Origin: a virus
Length of the DNA stretch: 64,000 bases
Virus record (IMG/VR): IMGVR_UViG_3300032050_013007
Location: 1 to 64,000 of that record
Strand: one strand, 5' to 3'
Shown here: piece by piece, positions 9,068 through 17,898 of the stretch
How positions within the stretch are numbered: position 1 is the stretch's first letter
Layout: each line of letters starts with the position of its first letter
Notes under the pieces: model-generated
Told to the model about the DNA's origin: nothing
Database searches by the model: none
The model's input: the letters and a program-made list of their open reading frames with translations, nothing else
Program-made: the position numbers and the translations under genes

Positions 9068-10431
9068 TTTAATTTGTATAGTAAAATTTGATGAGCATTG
9101 TCAAAAAATTCTTCTTTACCATTAATAAGCGAATGAGTTTTTTTTATATATTCACATAGTGAGTAAAACTTGTCCGAACCCATTTGATTATGTAATTCCA
9201 TACCGATGTATTTTATTCTACTTAAATCTTTACCGTATAAAAATTCGTATTCTGAATTCTCACAATCAATTTTCATGTAGTCAATAACGCCTTCAATTTT
9301 TTCGTATAAACTTTCTAAAGAAATAGAAGTTACAAAATTTACTATCTCATCCGTCCAATCTTGATTAATACTACCTCCCTTTACCCCAACTGACCCTGAA
9401 TCTTTATTAGAATGATTAACTAAGGTCAATTCTTCATCATCTTTATTCCAAACCGCGTAATTAAAACCAACTATATGGTCATAATCTTTAAATTTATTGG
9501 CAACATTTTCATACAAACTTTTTTGTGGTTCTATGAAATATATTTTACTAAAATATTCTTTATAAACTTCAGTAAACGAGCCGCAATTAGCTCCGATATC
9601 GACACAGACCCCTCCTTTAACATCTTCCGGAACTGTATATTGATGTATAAAATTAATGTGTTGATTGTTTACAAAAGATTGCGGATATGTTAAAATCGGT
9701 TTTACGTAATTTCCTGACCTTAAAATTTTCCATCCTGATAAAATTAATTTACTGTAAAAATGTTGCATTTCTCCAATACTTAATTCAGAACTCGCCTTTA
9801 TTGTCCCATATTGCCAACCTTTCAGGCTACCCCATAATTCTCTCTGATTTATTGGATGAGGGGGTACATAAGTATTAATATCTAAATATTTTTTTAAGGT
9901 ATAAGAAAAAAACATGTCTTCTCCCACTCTATGAAAATTATGTCCTTGTGGTGGTAGTTCTCTAAACATTACCCATAACCATTCTCGTTTAAAAAACCAA
10001 GCGTGTCCTACAATATCAACTTGTACTGTTTCTGTATTAGGATTATCCCATCCATATACATCATGATAATGATAAGAAGTATCATCTCTATACACCAACC
10101 CTTTAGTACCTAATAAACCTTCGTGAGTTTTCATTGTCTCAACACAATTCTCTAACCATTTTACTCCAGGTATGGTATCATCATCAAATATACAAATATA
10201 TTCTGTATTAGCATTTAAAGCAAATGCAAATCTAGCCCAAACACCAAAATTTTTATTACTCGTTACTGTTGTAATTTTATCTGTTAAATTTTTATCAAAA
10301 CCCTCACTATTGTTTAACCATAACAATATTTCTTTAGGTTTTATTGTTTGATTGTTTATGGCATCTATTTGCTCTGATAAATTTTCGGGTCTATTAAAAC
10401 CATTTAATATTACTGTAACTTCTCCTTTCAT
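9064..10431 (-). CDS. Fusion of GT2 glycosyltransferase and FkbM methyltransferase
   Basis: The protein has 455 residues. Residues about 1-235 form a GT-A family 2 domain: VTVILNGFNRPENL at the start, the metal site IFDDDTIPG at 81-89, GHAWFFKREW at 142-151 and VGEDMFFSY at 169-177 as the catalytic Glu-Asp region. Residues about 270-455 are an FkbM-type methyltransferase with CVDIGANCGSF at 276-286, IYFIEPQ and DYMKIDCENSEYEFL near 363-377. A single chain could therefore transfer and methylate a sugar. It is 3 bases from 10435-12666 and overlaps the epimerase gene by 4 bases. Confidence in both domains is high; the sugar is unknown. Confidence 0.85.
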   Translation of the reverse strand: MKGEVTVILNGFNRPENLSEQIDAINNQTIKPKEILLWLNNSEGFDKNLTDKITTVTSNKNFGVWARFAFALNANTEYICIFDDDTIPGVKWLENCVETMKTHEGLLGTKGLVYRDDTSYHYHDVYGWDNPNTETVQVDIVGHAWFFKREWLWVMFRELPPQGHNFHRVGEDMFFSYTLKKYLDINTYVPPHPINQRELWGSLKGWQYGTIKASSELSIGEMQHFYSKLILSGWKILRSGNYVKPILTYPQSFVNNQHINFIHQYTVPEDVKGGVCVDIGANCGSFTEVYKEYFSKIYFIEPQKSLYENVANKFKDYDHIVGFNYAVWNKDDEELTLVNHSNKDSGSVGVKGGSINQDWTDEIVNFVTSISLESLYEKIEGVIDYMKIDCENSEYEFLYGKDLSRIKYIGMELHNQMGSDKFYSLCEYIKKTHSLINGKEEFFDNAHQILLYKLK

Positions 10432-10434
10432 TTT

Positions 10435-12666
10435 TTAAAATCTAATATATTTAATATCGTTGTATTTAGGGTAAAAATAAAAACAATTACTGAGTATTGG
10501 GAATAAGTTATAATTCCATTTCATTCCCGCCTCTAACGCCGACACCCCAATCTCAAATCCATCTGGATAATTCCTAATATTATTTGCAATTGTATACCAT
10601 AACATTTGTTCCCATTTTTGTTCAAACAAAATTAATTTCCAGTTATTTTTGAATACTAAAAATTGTTCATTAGTTACGTGAGCATTGTCCCAAAGTGGAT
10701 TATCTAAACATTCGTAGTCATAGAACTTATCGGCATAAAATGTTTGACTAGGGTTCACTCTACCGTCACCTATTCTGGCAGGCCTCTCAAAAGCAAAATC
10801 AATATCACTAGCCTCCATATTTTCAAACAACCTAAAGAATTTTTCCTCATCAAATCCATCGTGAATACCCCAATCACCATCAATATAAATTAAGTAATCA
10901 AAATTCTGTTTTAATTTCAAACAAGATTTTATTGATATTACTTTTAAATTTAAATTAAAAATAAATCCAGTTCCGTCCATTTCTAATGGAAAATCAATTC
11001 TAAAATTAAAATCTTCTAAAGTATTTAAATTTATTTTAGGATATCTTTCTTTAAACTCATCATAAGTTAAACCAGTATGTTCTTCTAATCTACTTAAGTC
11101 GTTTCTTGTTGCTGTAATATTTAAAGTACAATTTTTAGTTCTATCATGTAATTGTGTATAAAAATCCAAACTCTTTTCAAAATAAGGTTCGTTTATTGCC
11201 AATGTTGTGATAAAATATTTATAAGTTTTTTTAAAATTATTTGGTAAATTTAACTCAGATATAAATTCTAAACATTTAACTCCACTTGGTACGGTTGGTT
11301 TATCAAATTCATCAAGTTGCATACCAATAAAAAAATCTTTATCATCTCTTGGGATATACGTCTCAAGTTTATCAAATCCAAAATATAAAATATGGTCAGG
11401 ATTTTTATCTAACATATACTTTTCTAAAATATCTTGGTCAGTACCCCAAACCAAATTATTTAAAGAGATATATTCATTAAAATGATTTTCAAAAGATTCT
11501 AATTTTCTTCTTATACCAAACAATCCGCTTGGGTATGGAGAATGCCAAGGATGGTCTCTAATTACAAAATAATCTTTGTCACTGTTTTCCCATTTTCTAA
11601 TGTAATCAACCTCTCGTTTTGATAAACGACTATCTAAATCCCTTGAAAGAGAAATTGAATTTTTTAGAAAAGATAAAAATCTCCAAAAGAATGGAAAATC
11701 TAATGATGGTCTACCTCCAATTGTGATATCAGAAACGTCGACCATTATCGCTCCAAGTTCTGATAATTTTTTTAGGTACCCCTCCCTAAAATTTTTAGGA
11801 TGATAATATATAACAGTGTCCCAATCGGGTAGTAACTTATTATTAATTATTATATTTTTTTCGGCGCCTACGTAATATTTTAAATCAGTTCCGAATAAAC
11901 TATAAGAAATGTATTTACCATTATCAGTTACTTTTTTGTTAATTACAACTTCATTAATTCCTTCATCGATATTTGGCACATAATTTAAATTCCAAGCCAA
12001 CAATCTATCTTTTTCGGTCTCGTATAAACACTTATAACCTAAATTTTGTAGTAATGATATAAGTTCTTCCCTAGTCGTAAATTTTATATCTTTTGGAGTT
12101 TCAGTTAACTTAGAATTTATAATATGATTTATTTGATTCATATCCCAGCACTCTGCAAAAAATATTTTAGGTTTATGAATATTAAGAATTTCTTTTATAA
12201 TATCATTATCATATCCTTGAGTGCTTATAAAGTATACATCAGGAGATTCTATATCATTTAGTTCTATAAACTTAGATATGGATACCGATTCAATTTTTGA
12301 GGGAACCCAATTTTTTGTTTCGGGTTTATCATCATAATAAATACCCTTTAAAAAACTACTTTGGCAACCTACGGTATGAATATGAAAATATTCTGAATAG
12401 AATTTATCGGTAGGTATAATTGCAAAATTATGTAATTTACAATTTTTATATTTAACTCTATTAATCTGTAATTTTTTAAATACGTCAGTTACTGGCTCAA
12501 TATAATGTCCGTAATCGTTTATATTAATAAATTTACTTGGTAAATCTTCAAATGATTCACAATCGTGAGAACCTATTTGAACAAAATTTAAATTATTTTT
12601 TTCATCTCTGATTTTTTGAATCAAAGAAGACATTGTTAAAATTACAGTCTCAAAATTTGATTTCAT
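10435..12666 (-). CDS. Three-domain fusion: FkbM-like, sugar-transferase-like, GT-A glycosyltransferase
   Basis: The protein has 743 residues. Residues about 25-235 look FkbM-like (NFVQIGSHDCESF at 27-39, the segment HYIEPVTDVFKKLQ, DVYFISTQGYD), but the catalytic loop is less canonical, so this half may have diverged. Residues about 245-400 (KYISYSLFGTDLKYYVGA, FFWRFLSFL, VIRDHPWHSPYPSGLFGIR) are clearly related to the whole protein encoded at 40044-40700. Residues about 470-743 carry LIYIDGDWGIHDGF near 590-603, a DxD-type GT-A site, and FAFERPARIGDGR. The gene follows the GT32 gene by 12 bases on the minus strand. Its function in glycan assembly is inferred from domains and context. Confidence 0.7.
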   Translation of the reverse strand: MKSNFETVILTMSSLIQKIRDEKNNLNFVQIGSHDCESFEDLPSKFININDYGHYIEPVTDVFKKLQINRVKYKNCKLHNFAIIPTDKFYSEYFHIHTVGCQSSFLKGIYYDDKPETKNWVPSKIESVSISKFIELNDIESPDVYFISTQGYDNDIIKEILNIHKPKIFFAECWDMNQINHIINSKLTETPKDIKFTTREELISLLQNLGYKCLYETEKDRLLAWNLNYVPNIDEGINEVVINKKVTDNGKYISYSLFGTDLKYYVGAEKNIIINNKLLPDWDTVIYYHPKNFREGYLKKLSELGAIMVDVSDITIGGRPSLDFPFFWRFLSFLKNSISLSRDLDSRLSKREVDYIRKWENSDKDYFVIRDHPWHSPYPSGLFGIRRKLESFENHFNEYISLNNLVWGTDQDILEKYMLDKNPDHILYFGFDKLETYIPRDDKDFFIGMQLDEFDKPTVPSGVKCLEFISELNLPNNFKKTYKYFITTLAINEPYFEKSLDFYTQLHDRTKNCTLNITATRNDLSRLEEHTGLTYDEFKERYPKINLNTLEDFNFRIDFPLEMDGTGFIFNLNLKVISIKSCLKLKQNFDYLIYIDGDWGIHDGFDEEKFFRLFENMEASDIDFAFERPARIGDGRVNPSQTFYADKFYDYECLDNPLWDNAHVTNEQFLVFKNNWKLILFEQKWEQMLWYTIANNIRNYPDGFEIGVSALEAGMKWNYNLFPILSNCFYFYPKYNDIKYIRF

Positions 12667-12678
12667 AAAAGTTATATT

Positions 12679-13329
12679 TTACTGCCAAGAACAAGTGTGG
12701 AAATGTATACTGTATGTATTATCTTTTTTAAAACTTCTGATATGTTCAATATCATTTTCAGTAAAGTTTCTAACCATAAATCTATCCTCCAGTGCAAACG
12801 GATAAAATTCAGAACCTATAAAAATTTTATACTCACAATCCCAAGTATTACCATATATGATATTTGTTAAATAATATGGACCTGTTTCCGACATAACCCT
12901 ATCAATCTGATGTTTATAGATTGGAGATTGTATATTTAAATTTTCTAAATACTTTTTGCAAATAGGATGGTTTGGGATTGCCCCAACGACCCCAAACCAA
13001 ATTTCTTTTGGGGCTAAATCATGAGCTCCGGCAAAAAATTCGTATTCTAACAGGTCATCAAATTTTTTTATTTGTAAGTTATCATAGTCCATGTATATAC
13101 CCCCATATCTATACAAAATTTCCATTTTAAGTATATCAGATTTGGCACCCATACTAAAACAATTATCATATGACTCTTTACTTTGAACTTCAAAATCTAA
13201 ATTATCTTCCGTCCATTCGATAACTTCATAATCGTGGTTAATTTTTTTAACCTCATTAACAAATATTTCGGTCCACTTAGGTTTGTTACCACCCACCCAT
13301 ATAAAGTGTATTTTTTTTGGTATACTCAT
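12679..13329 (-). CDS. GT32-type (OCH1-like, DxD sugar-binding) glycosyltransferase
   Basis: The 216-aa protein begins IPKKIHFIWVGG, the usual start of this family. It has AKSDILKMEILYRYGGIYMD at 62-81, with the DxD metal site at D81-Y-D83. These are the defining features of the Gly_transf_sug (GT32) family, which includes yeast OCH1 mannosyltransferase and bacterial capsule or toxin-like sugar transferases. The conserved HHxxxSW-like C-terminal end appears as IHFHTCSWQ. The domain is nearly the whole protein, so it should be a soluble cytoplasmic transferase. The flanking genes are 11-12 bases away on each side. The donor sugar cannot be inferred. Confidence 0.85.
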   Translation of the reverse strand: MSIPKKIHFIWVGGNKPKWTEIFVNEVKKINHDYEVIEWTEDNLDFEVQSKESYDNCFSMGAKSDILKMEILYRYGGIYMDYDNLQIKKFDDLLEYEFFAGAHDLAPKEIWFGVVGAIPNHPICKKYLENLNIQSPIYKHQIDRVMSETGPYYLTNIIYGNTWDCEYKIFIGSEFYPFALEDRFMVRNFTENDIEHIRSFKKDNTYSIHFHTCSWQ

Positions 13330-13339
13330 TAGTTATATT

Positions 13340-14587
13340 TTAAAATAAATTTCCTGTTATTCTTTCGCACCAACCTTTTGATGTTGAGTGAGGCCATACA
13401 ACCCAATACTTTGGTTTTGTTACGGTTTGGAATTGTCTCCATACTTTACAATAACCATCGGGGTCATTTTTCATTCTGCTAATTTCACTTGGGTCTGCGT
13501 CTTGTCTGAATAATGTTTCATCATTTTCTCCGTGGAACGCAACCACCCAAAAATCATAATCTGTTTCAGGGACTTGAGAATAACCAACATCAATACAATG
13601 TTTGAAGATTGCTGAGAATGATTCCATATATTCTTCTTCATTTGCGAAATTTTGTGGATTTGGAGGATACAACTTATCCAATGTGTATTGCTGAACTCCT
13701 CTCTTTTTAAAATTGATACCTGCATATTTTTCATAATCAGATAATGTTCTTTCAGTACCAAAACCATACTTACCCATGTCAACCATTTCTTCACCGTCCA
13801 TACCAAACAATTGTCTGTTTTTCTTATGAGCGTGATTGTTTTTTAAATGCCATTCTCTATCATCATCCCACTGTTTTGTTCTACCTTTACGGGTGTATTC
13901 ATGCCATACAAGAACCTTATGAGGATGAAATAAATCATAACCCCAAGTATGAGCTCTTGCCGCAATTGAAATCTCTTCTCCGTGGAAATAATATTCGGGG
14001 TCGTGTTGTACTTCATTACTAAACTCGCCGACAGTGAACGCGAAGTGAGCCGAATAAAAACGAGCGGTTACTGGTTTATCCATATTCTGCCAACCTGGTA
14101 AAGTTTCAGGTAAAAAGAACACCGCACCTTCAGGAATAAATCTATCAAATACCATTCTCCATGGCTCACGTACTCTTGCGGCCGGGTCATTATCAGGGTC
14201 AAATGATGAAACATAACCTGTTAATAATGGTTTCTTATGACCATCTTTTTGAAGTTGTTTAATCATTTTGATAAACTCATCGTCCCAATCCTTTTCAAAT
14301 CTCATGTGAGAGTCAATCTGCATCGTATAAGTTTCATCTTTATATAATTGTTGTACTTGATTTCTCGCCCAACATACTCCTTTAGATTCGGTATAAGGGA
14401 TATCTAAAATTCTAAATCTTTTATCTTTTCTGTATTTATCAAGATTGTCAAAACCATCTTCAGGATGGAATTGTCTTGCAATACCGAATACTAAATTTTT
14501 AGGTTTTTTTGCATTCTCTAATGCACTTTCTATTGTAGGGACAAGTTGTGGGTCCCTATAAGATGCGATTTGAATAAAAATTTTCAT
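13340..14587 (-). CDS. GT60-like N-acetylglucosaminyltransferase family protein
   Basis: The 415-aa protein starts MKIFIQIASYRDPQLVPTIE and continues with ALENAKKPKNLVFGI, QIDSHMRFEKDWD at 90-102 and YYFHGEEISIAARAHTWG near residues 200-217. These match the GlcNAc-transferase family first known from the Dictyostelium Skp1 hydroxyproline GlcNAc-transferase (GT60), where DxH coordinates the metal. That the founding member modifies hydroxyproline on a protein is notable beside Pro-rich virion linkers, but specificity cannot be transferred. It is the first gene of the left sugar cluster. Codon and base use look slightly less AT-rich than its neighbours. The C-terminal 130 residues (WVVAFHGENDETLF, WVVWPHSTSKGWCERI) are an extra domain I do not recognise. 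Confidence 0.75.
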   Translation of the reverse strand: MKIFIQIASYRDPQLVPTIESALENAKKPKNLVFGIARQFHPEDGFDNLDKYRKDKRFRILDIPYTESKGVCWARNQVQQLYKDETYTMQIDSHMRFEKDWDDEFIKMIKQLQKDGHKKPLLTGYVSSFDPDNDPAARVREPWRMVFDRFIPEGAVFFLPETLPGWQNMDKPVTARFYSAHFAFTVGEFSNEVQHDPEYYFHGEEISIAARAHTWGYDLFHPHKVLVWHEYTRKGRTKQWDDDREWHLKNNHAHKKNRQLFGMDGEEMVDMGKYGFGTERTLSDYEKYAGINFKKRGVQQYTLDKLYPPNPQNFANEEEYMESFSAIFKHCIDVGYSQVPETDYDFWVVAFHGENDETLFRQDADPSEISRMKNDPDGYCKVWRQFQTVTKPKYWVVWPHSTSKGWCERITGNLF

Positions 14588-14647
14588 TACAATTGTTTTT
14601 ATAGAAAAAATATTAATTTATGTTAGATGGTAAATAGTATTTTAAAT

Positions 14648-15529
14648 TTACCAACAAGTTATTATTACAAGTCCGTTTCCTCCATTTCCTCCTCTTCCTC
14701 CTGTGGTTCCGGCACCACCTCCTCCACCTCCTGAACCAGGCCCTCCAACTCCTCCATTTCCACCAGGTGAAGCGTCAATACCAACACCACCGCCTCCACC
14801 AATACTATAAAATCCTTTTACTCTATAATATCCACCAACACCGTTTGGGGAGGAAATAGAACTACCTCCGGCTATTGTTGGGTAATTATCGGAACCAAGT
14901 ACCGGAGTTACTGAACCTCCCGCGCCTGAACGACCTCCACCACCAGCACCTCCTGAAACTACCGTAAATGGTGTTAGTAACCCATATGTAATTTGCGCAC
15001 CAGGTGAGTTAAGAGCCGTTAAACCTCCTAATCCTCCGGCGATTCCTACAACAAAGTTTTGATGTCCTAAATTAGAAAATAAGGCCGCCGCCGCGGTTGA
15101 TATTGCCGCGGCAGTACCTGCGGTTCCTCTTGCCGCACCAGTACCGGCACCACCTCCACCTCCACCATTTGCGATAAGAAAATATGTTTGGGATGCGTTT
15201 GTTGAATTTGTAACATCGATGATGGTTTGTCCTCCACTAGTTCCGGCAATGGTTGCCGCTCCACCTGTACCTCCTAAACCAATAGTTATTGATAATATAT
15301 CAGGAACTACAATTGCCGGTAGATATAATCTTGATATACCTCCTGACGCTCCTCCTCCTCCTCCACCTTTTGCAGAACCAGCCGCGGCACTAAATCCGCC
15401 GCCTCCTCCACCACCGGCACCTATTGCGGTTATTAAAATATTACTAACCCCTCTAGGTTTATACCATATTGCCGAGGAATAATAAAATTGAGTATTATTT
15501 CTTTGTGAAGAATTATATAAATCTAACAT
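14648..15529 (-). CDS. Glycine-rich adhesin-like fibre-tip protein (copy 1)
   Basis: The 293-aa protein begins with a short N-terminal segment ending WYKPRGVSNILITAIGAG. This is followed by a body with many polyglycine runs (for example GAGGGGGGGF, GGGGGASGG) alternating with short hydrophobic strands, and a C-terminal GGRGGNGGNGLVIITCW. Polyglycine-sandwich proteins of this sort form the receptor-binding tips of T4-like fibres (gp38-type adhesins), so a role in host recognition is likely. It is the last of three tandem paralogues and lies 7 bases from the next. Variation between the copies is concentrated in the loops between glycine runs. Confidence 0.75.
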   Translation of the reverse strand: MLDLYNSSQRNNTQFYYSSAIWYKPRGVSNILITAIGAGGGGGGGFSAAAGSAKGGGGGGASGGISRLYLPAIVVPDILSITIGLGGTGGAATIAGTSGGQTIIDVTNSTNASQTYFLIANGGGGGGAGTGAARGTAGTAAAISTAAAALFSNLGHQNFVVGIAGGLGGLTALNSPGAQITYGLLTPFTVVSGGAGGGGRSGAGGSVTPVLGSDNYPTIAGGSSISSPNGVGGYYRVKGFYSIGGGGGVGIDASPGGNGGVGGPGSGGGGGGAGTTGGRGGNGGNGLVIITCW

Positions 15530-15536
15530 ATTATTT

Positions 15537-16385
15537 TTACCAACAATTTATTATTACAAGTCCGTCTCCACCTCTACCTCCTCTTCCTCCTGTAATACCA
15601 GCACCACCTCCTCCACCTCCACAACCAATACCACCATCACCTCCATTTCCACCTGTACCTGTACCATTACCTCCACCACCAGTACCTCCTAAAAATATTA
15701 GTGGGGATAAGGAATTTATTTGAGAACTAATTCCGTCAGTTCCTCCTGATGTTCCACCTGAAAAGTTAGGTACGACACCAGCACCAATTATACTTCCTCC
15801 ATTTGTACTAGTGTTTGAAACAGTTTTAGTTCCTCCTCCACAACCGGGGGTTATTGATAATGGCCCCGCGGCCGGTAATGACCCATATGTTATATTGGGG
15901 AGTCCTGAAGAACCTCCCGCTCCACCTGCGTTACTTATAAAAATTCCCATAGATGCTAAATTCGCAGTTTGCAAGGTAGTGGATTGACCTCCACTACCTC
16001 CTCCTCCTGATGAAAGTCCTTGGGTAGATGAGCCTCCCGCTATCATTATCGTTGATAAAAACGTAGTAATCCCTTCAACCCTACTTTCACTACCAACCAC
16101 CCCATCTCCATTTGGTACTCCTCCGGCACCACCCCTTCCTACTGTCACTCTAAGTCTATCTTCTAACAAATCAGCACTAATCATCGCTCTTGATATCGCA
16201 CCCGTACCACCTCCTCCACCACCATTACCAGCAACACCTGATGCGGTTGACTGACCTCCGCCACCACCTCCACCACCGCCTATCAAAGTAACATAAACCA
16301 TACTTATACCTTGTGGTTTTATCCAATTTCCACTTTGATAAAATACTTGGGTTCTAAATGATGTGTCAGGTAAATTATGTGTCAT
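15537..16385 (-). CDS. Glycine-rich adhesin-like fibre-tip protein (copy 2)
   Basis: This 282-aa paralogue of the flanking genes has the same architecture: about 30 N-terminal residues ending GNWIKPQGISMVYVTLIGG, a polyglycine body (GGGGGGGGQS, GGAGGSSG) and an almost identical C-terminus GGRGGRGGDGLVIINCW. The conserved ends and variable middle are what is expected of receptor-binding modules that recombine. The start is only 1 base from the stop of copy 3, so all three are probably translated from one message with the long fibre gene upstream. Confidence 0.75.
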   Translation of the reverse strand: MTHNLPDTSFRTQVFYQSGNWIKPQGISMVYVTLIGGGGGGGGGQSTASGVAGNGGGGGGTGAISRAMISADLLEDRLRVTVGRGGAGGVPNGDGVVGSESRVEGITTFLSTIMIAGGSSTQGLSSGGGGSGGQSTTLQTANLASMGIFISNAGGAGGSSGLPNITYGSLPAAGPLSITPGCGGGTKTVSNTSTNGGSIIGAGVVPNFSGGTSGGTDGISSQINSLSPLIFLGGTGGGGNGTGTGGNGGDGGIGCGGGGGGAGITGGRGGRGGDGLVIINCW

Positions 16386-16386
16386 A

Positions 16387-17286
16387 TTAATTGCATGTTA
16401 TAATAATTAATCCATGTCCTCCATTTCCACCACGACCTCCAACAAATCCTGTATTATTTCCTCCTCCACCACCTCCACCTGAACCAATTGCACCGTGACC
16501 CCCATTACCACCAGGAACAGTTCCATTTCTAGCCCCCCAACCTCCGACCCCTCCTGTAGTTTGAAATGGTTTCCATGAAATTTGTCCTCCGGGTCCGTCT
16601 AAAATTATTGTCCCATCAGAAGCAAATGTGTCTGATAAAGTAGTACCGTTTGCATCTATACCTCCAGGAGTTCCCCTAACAAACGTAGGTTGAGCACTTC
16701 TTGCCGCTCCCCCACTTCCACCACTTGTTAATGTTGCTAAAGCCGATACAGGTGTGGCGGTTGATGACGCACCATAACCGGCAGTACCGTTACCTCCGGC
16801 AATTGCAGAAAATATACCAAGGTTATGGTAAACTGATGTTGTTGCGGCGGCAACTCCACCACCTCCACCAGCAAGTCCGCCACTTGCGCCGCCAGCACCA
16901 CCACCCGCACCTCCGTTTGTAAAAATAATTCTAGTTGATACTACATTACTTCCACCGGGTATATCAATATATGACGAACCTCCCGCAGTTCCGGCAACGG
17001 CATTACCACCACCAGCTCCCCCGACTCCAACATTTAATATTAAAGTTTCGGGTATAAAAATTGCAGGAATGGTTAATTTTGTAACACCTCCTCCGCCGCC
17101 TCCACCACCTCCTTGCGAACCTATCGATGGGGAAGTGGCGTTACCCCCTCCTCCACCACCTCCGGCCGCAACCACAAAAAAATTTATCATGGTTATGTTT
17201 TGTGGTTTACTCCAAAAACTTTGACCAGGTTGAGTGAATATTTGATTATAAGGGTCTTGTGGTAAATTAAATAAATCGTAAGCCAT
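16387..17286 (-). CDS. Glycine-rich adhesin-like fibre-tip protein (copy 3)
   Basis: This 299-aa paralogue has an N-terminus with FTQPGQSFWSKPQNITMINF, a polyglycine body and the C-terminus GRGGNGGHGLIIITCN. It differs from the other two in ending with Asn instead of Trp and is the most diverged copy. Its ATG shares one base with the stop of the small gene at 17286-17465 (TAATG), which indicates translational coupling. As for the other copies, a role as fibre-tip adhesin is inferred from the glycine-sandwich pattern and the position directly after the long fibre gene. Confidence 0.75.
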   Translation of the reverse strand: MAYDLFNLPQDPYNQIFTQPGQSFWSKPQNITMINFFVVAAGGGGGGGNATSPSIGSQGGGGGGGGGVTKLTIPAIFIPETLILNVGVGGAGGGNAVAGTAGGSSYIDIPGGSNVVSTRIIFTNGGAGGGAGGASGGLAGGGGGVAAATTSVYHNLGIFSAIAGGNGTAGYGASSTATPVSALATLTSGGSGGAARSAQPTFVRGTPGGIDANGTTLSDTFASDGTIILDGPGGQISWKPFQTTGGVGGWGARNGTVPGGNGGHGAIGSGGGGGGGNNTGFVGGRGGNGGHGLIIITCN

Positions 17287-17465
17287 TATTCAGCCCAATC
17301 AGGTAATTCATTTGGGATTGTACAAGCATATCCACACGCACCCAAAGATAATGTGTTTCCACTTAAATCAGTGATTCTGTTTTCTTGGATACCCATCTCA
17401 TCAATTATTAGATATCCGTATTCAACTGGAGAACCGTATTCGAATTTTATCTTGTAGTAATACAT
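17286..17465 (-). CDS. Small fibre-module protein (59 aa)
   Basis: A 59-residue open frame begins MYYYKIKFEYGSPVEYGYLI and ends with NELPDWAE, and contains GACGYAC. It is joined on both sides by TAATG overlaps: its ATG overlaps the stop of 17465-17893 and its stop overlaps the ATG of 16387-17286. This perfect fit in the reading-frame chain is the main evidence that it is real. The Tyr-rich start and its place between fibre genes suggest a small connector or chaperone of the fibre, but I do not recognise the family. Confidence 0.75.
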   Translation of the reverse strand: MYYYKIKFEYGSPVEYGYLIIDEMGIQENRITDLSGNTLSLGACGYACTIPNELPDWAE

Positions 17466-17893
17466 TAGTAGTCCCCTCCTATAACTGTTGCTTGAATATT
17501 AGCCCCCGTTGTTGGTGCGGTTCCTAGTGTGACATATATCCTATAATTTGCAGGTAATGCGAAATTAAATGGTATCTCATAAAATGGTGTTGAGGCCACT
17601 TGTGAAAATGTGGTGTTGGATGCGATTGTAATTTCATCAAATAGTGTACTATTTGATGCAACTGTAACATCTTGTCCATTGTTTATCCAAACACGAGCAA
17701 CTGTTGCTGCGGTATTACCTGATGGTGGTACATGTCTAAATCTTATTTTTTGTACAAAACTTCCGTTTGTTCCTGCGGTAAACACAAGATAAGATGTACT
17801 ACCTGTGACATTACCTGTATTTGCCGCATTCATCAGAGTTGACCATTGTGTCTCTCCTTGAATTGAAAAAATTGGTTGTGTATTTGCTGCCAT
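17465..17893 (-). CDS. Fibre-module structural protein
   Basis: The 142-aa protein is rich in Thr, Asn, Ala and Val with alternating hydrophobic residues. It includes TSYLVFTAGTNGSFVQKI, RVWINNGQDVT and YEIPFNFALPANYRIYVTLG. It reads as a single beta-sandwich domain of the kind found in phage decoration and fibre-shaft proteins. There is no signal peptide. It lies 5 bases downstream of the 1711-aa fibre gene and is coupled by TAATG to the next gene. Its role is inferred from composition and position. Confidence 0.7.
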   Translation of the reverse strand: MAANTQPIFSIQGETQWSTLMNAANTGNVTGSTSYLVFTAGTNGSFVQKIRFRHVPPSGNTAATVARVWINNGQDVTVASNSTLFDEITIASNTTFSQVASTPFYEIPFNFALPANYRIYVTLGTAPTTGANIQATVIGGDY

Positions 17894-17898
17894 ATTGA

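Noticed and set aside
13471-13806. Minus-strand open frame of 111 codons inside the GT60-like gene
   Set aside because: It lies in another frame within a gene that has strong family motifs, and its own sequence has no coherent domain.
14629-14652. Inverted repeat GGTAAAT/ATTTACC as terminator
   Set aside because: The stem is AT-rich with a 10-base loop and no T-tract in either direction; it also includes a stop codon of the adjacent gene.
15219-15723. Pro-rich plus-strand open frames opposite the glycine-rich genes
   Set aside because: They are reverse complements of polyglycine codons (GGN read as NCC), not independent genes.
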